64,000 bases of DNA, taken from positions 72,761,821-72,825,820 of the forward strand of contig JAHLJT010008756.1 in assembly GCA_031308135.1 (NCBI GenBank). Direction: 5' to 3'. Below are positions 61,564-64,000 of this stretch, piece after piece. The stretch's first letter is position 1. The number at the start of each line of letters is the position of its first letter. The notes below the pieces were generated by a model. The model worked only from the letters and a program-made list of their open reading frames with translations, was not told the origin of the DNA and made no database searches. Origin of the DNA: Acheta domesticus (taxonomy: Eukaryota; Arthropoda; Insecta; Orthoptera; Gryllidae). The position numbers and the translations under genes are program-made.

Positions 61564-64000
61564 CGAGGGGGATGATCACTCTAAGATACACCATGCGAGA
61601 AACATGCACCTTTTTTGTTCAGAAAAGAGATGTTCAATCTTTTCATATTTAAAATTTTCGTATTTAAAGTATCTTTATAGTCATTGAAATAAAAATGGAT
61701 GCTTAACATTCGAAAAAAACAACAATTCGTTCTAGAAATGTAATAAACTGCTAAATATTTTTTAGGACAGGGGAGTATGTCAAGATGAAATACATTACAA
61801 CAGATGCACAGACAGCTCTGAAGTATACATTTTAATGATATAATATTTTGTGAATGTGTTTTTTATTCTTTTAAAACGTTCTTCCATATTTTATCTATAT
61901 CTGGAGCTATCTGAAAATTCGAAAGTTACAATATAATTTTTGTTAAGAACATGCATTTTTTCTAACCTTGAAGATGAAAATTGAAATTACCTTTTGTAGT
62001 ATTTTGTCATAACACAACAGCGTTAAAATTTTAAGTTTTAGTTCTCAAAATTCAATTCTCTTCGCTGGGTTACATTGTGCCTTCTGTTTTGATTGGAAAT
62101 TGCGTAATGTGGTTTTGTGCCTCGAATTAGAACTAAATGTTTCCGAGTTCGTAAAAAAAATACGTCTAACCTAAACGTAGCGTACAACTCGTACTCAACC
62201 ACGTGGGAATTCTCGACTGTTTCTCCGAGCGTGGAGGAAATGGCCCTGAAAATATAACACCACAATACATCATTACGACGTTACACTTTAACGACGAAAG
62301 TGTTATATTGTGCGTTGCATCACATCCTAGAACTTACAACTTAGTCGACTTCTCTCGGCGTTCGTGTTCAACGCCAGACGAGCTGCGAAGTACTCTGTGG
62401 CTATAATTCACACCCAAATGGCGGCGAGATCCGTCTTTTTCGCTTGGAGTCACTCCACTTGCTGAATATAGTGGTAACCACAGAGGGGTTGGATCACGGT
62501 CAAGAAGCTCACGCGATGCAATTCGAAAGTTTCGGAGATCGTAGAGTTGCTTCCGTAAATGTCTCAGGGTGTTTTTGTAGCATTGGAGGATGGTTTTTTA
62601 TGTTGTGCCTGTAATTAGTTTTATTTATTTATTTAACGTCAAAATCAGTTGAAAACTGCGTGTGGCGCACAATGAGAAGAAATGTATGTTGTGTACCTTT
62701 ACTTGAGTTCTAGTATCTCTACAACTTGTATATGAGATATCTCATATACAAGTTGAATTATGAATTCAAACGAGAAATATTTTTTTTTTGCCAAAAATTG
62801 AAAGAAAACATTCTGTCCCTTATAATAATACATAACTTTCCCCATACTATTCGTACGTACGTATAGTACACGGGAGAGTAAAAACTATTTGCAAAGGCAA
62901 ATCAGCCACATTTTTTTACCTGTGATACGTCATCGTTTCCTTCGTGAAGGAATCGTCTTACTTCCGCGAGAACGTGGAAAATATGGAATATATTACAATA
63001 CATGGAGTATTAGTTGGAAAAATAGTGCACCGACAGTGAAGCTACATTTATGTCCGAAGCAAAACAAGGGGCCACATAACCCCTTGCTTAAAGGTGAAAG
63101 AAACTGGAAGAAGAAAAAAAAAACAAAAAACTATGAAGATGGGGGTTATTGACACAGAAGCTGAGGTACTACAATATTTGTTATTGGGATATTTATTCTT
63201 TTAGAATTTTACAGTCCCAATAGTACCTAAAACAATAATTATCATTGTTAAAATCAATATTACTTTCCTTTTTGTTGTTCGGTATAGTCTCTAATAATAT
63301 AGAAACAGTTGTGTAGTAAAAAATATTTTACATGACACTTATTTGATGTCAGTGAAACGTTCTTTGTAGATAAGAATAGAATCTTGTAATAGGATGGTGG
63401 CCAAACAGGATTGCAAATTATGATTCAATTCACCGTATGCATTGGTTTCTTATAATGATCTTGTAAGTCTTATCTTCTTAGTAACTCTCATTCATTTGTC
63501 CTCGATAGTTTCATTCGCGTATTCTACCATATCGTTCGTTTCATAGTTCGTGATGTGATTACTCTAGGCCACAACCATTCTTGGGTCACAAGAGGGTCAT
63601 CACATATTCACTGGGTTCTTTCACTGGCTACAATTTTTAAAATTATACTTCATTTAAATTAGGCAAACATCGCTATTTTATATCTATAGCCCACACTTAT
63701 TATACGGAAGTTTTGTGTTGACACGAATTCTTTTGAGCAATAAAAAATCTTGGCCTTAATTGCTGGCAATCATGCTTAGATAACCTAAGAAATGTAATTA
63801 AAATGATTAGTATTCAATCGTTCGTTTTAAAATACAATTAAAATGGTGAATGCGAACGATACATTTATGTGGAATATATTGGGGTTTAACTGTGGGAATA
63901 TGGCTTTCGATCTTGATATTAAAAAAAATGTATTTATTATAGTTGCATCAAGCCAAGCTTCTTAGCCACTGTTCAGTTTTTACATTAAGGTTCGGTATTT
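61564..64000. other. Unassigned AT-rich sequence
   Basis: No gene or transposon recognised. It contains the 34-bp perfect palindrome at 62722-62755 and a copy of the small TACGTA...GAGAGTAA motif at 62844-62886. Confidence 0.4.
62722..62755. repeat. Perfect 34-bp palindrome
   Basis: CAACTTGTATATGAGAT joined directly to its exact reverse complement, with no spacer. Possibly the tip of a fold-back element, or a cruciform-prone site. Confidence 0.9.

Noticed and set aside
1..64000. CRISPR array, bacterial operon or prophage
   Set aside because: No regularly spaced repeats with unique spacers, no ribosome-binding-site-led gene strings. All repeats are eukaryotic transposons or microsatellites.
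1..64000. LTR retrotransposon or endogenous virus
   Set aside because: No long direct terminal repeats with TG...CA ends, primer-binding site, protease or integrase motif seen.

Overview
The window looks like intergenic and/or intronic DNA from a large, AT-rich arthropod genome, most likely an insect. The evidence is a jockey-clade non-LTR retrotransposon, a piggyBac-type MITE with TTAA ends, a hAT-type MITE with 8-bp target duplications, TA-flanked fold-back elements, and many tRNA-headed SINEs. No bacterial or organellar signature was seen. The lineage within insects is a guess; the dense SINEs, long gene-free stretches and isolated CpG-rich islands would suit a large-genome polyneopteran.

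The only clearly functional coding unit is a complete retrotransposon on the minus strand (23013-27567). It carries a Gag-like ORF1 with three zinc knuckles and an ORF2 with endonuclease and reverse transcriptase, overlapping by 20 nt. It has a T-rich (A-tail) 3' end and a 12-bp target-site duplication (TAACTTTTTTCT) on both sides. Two other non-LTR fragments are dead: a jockey-type RT tail at 1796-2296 and a different LINE tail at 38220-38475.

The dominant feature is a roughly 500-bp tRNA-headed SINE family, here called family A, with about 16 recognisable copies on both strands. Its 3' half contains a foldable three-stem segment whose pairing is kept in several diverged copies, partly by paired changes. 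Four lesser tRNA-headed families (B, C, D, E) occur once or twice each. DNA-transposon relics are: fold-backs at 3338-3526, 11050-11181, 45731-45856, 58341-58740 and 60789-60947; a piggyBac-type MITE at 39110-39740; and a hAT-type MITE at 52218-52651.

About thirteen short GC/CpG-rich islands (for example 5880-6290, 11200-11530, 14840-15235, 38585-39020, 49590-49885, 57895-58260) stand out of the AT-rich background without a recognisable gene. Several unique, moderately GC-rich stretches carry clustered homeodomain (TAAT/ATTA), POU-octamer and CRE-like words (8757-9050, 30070-30340, 40740-41030, 45030-45370). Together these suggest the regulatory surroundings of a host developmental or neural gene lying mostly outside the window; this is inference.

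Host exons are the weakest part. Two plus-strand candidates are recorded: a possible terminal exon at 61306-61563 encoding a transmembrane segment and short tail, and a very short first coding exon at 34782-34820. Neither matches a protein I recognise. Most other open frames are by-products of GC-rich, T-rich or simple-repeat sequence.
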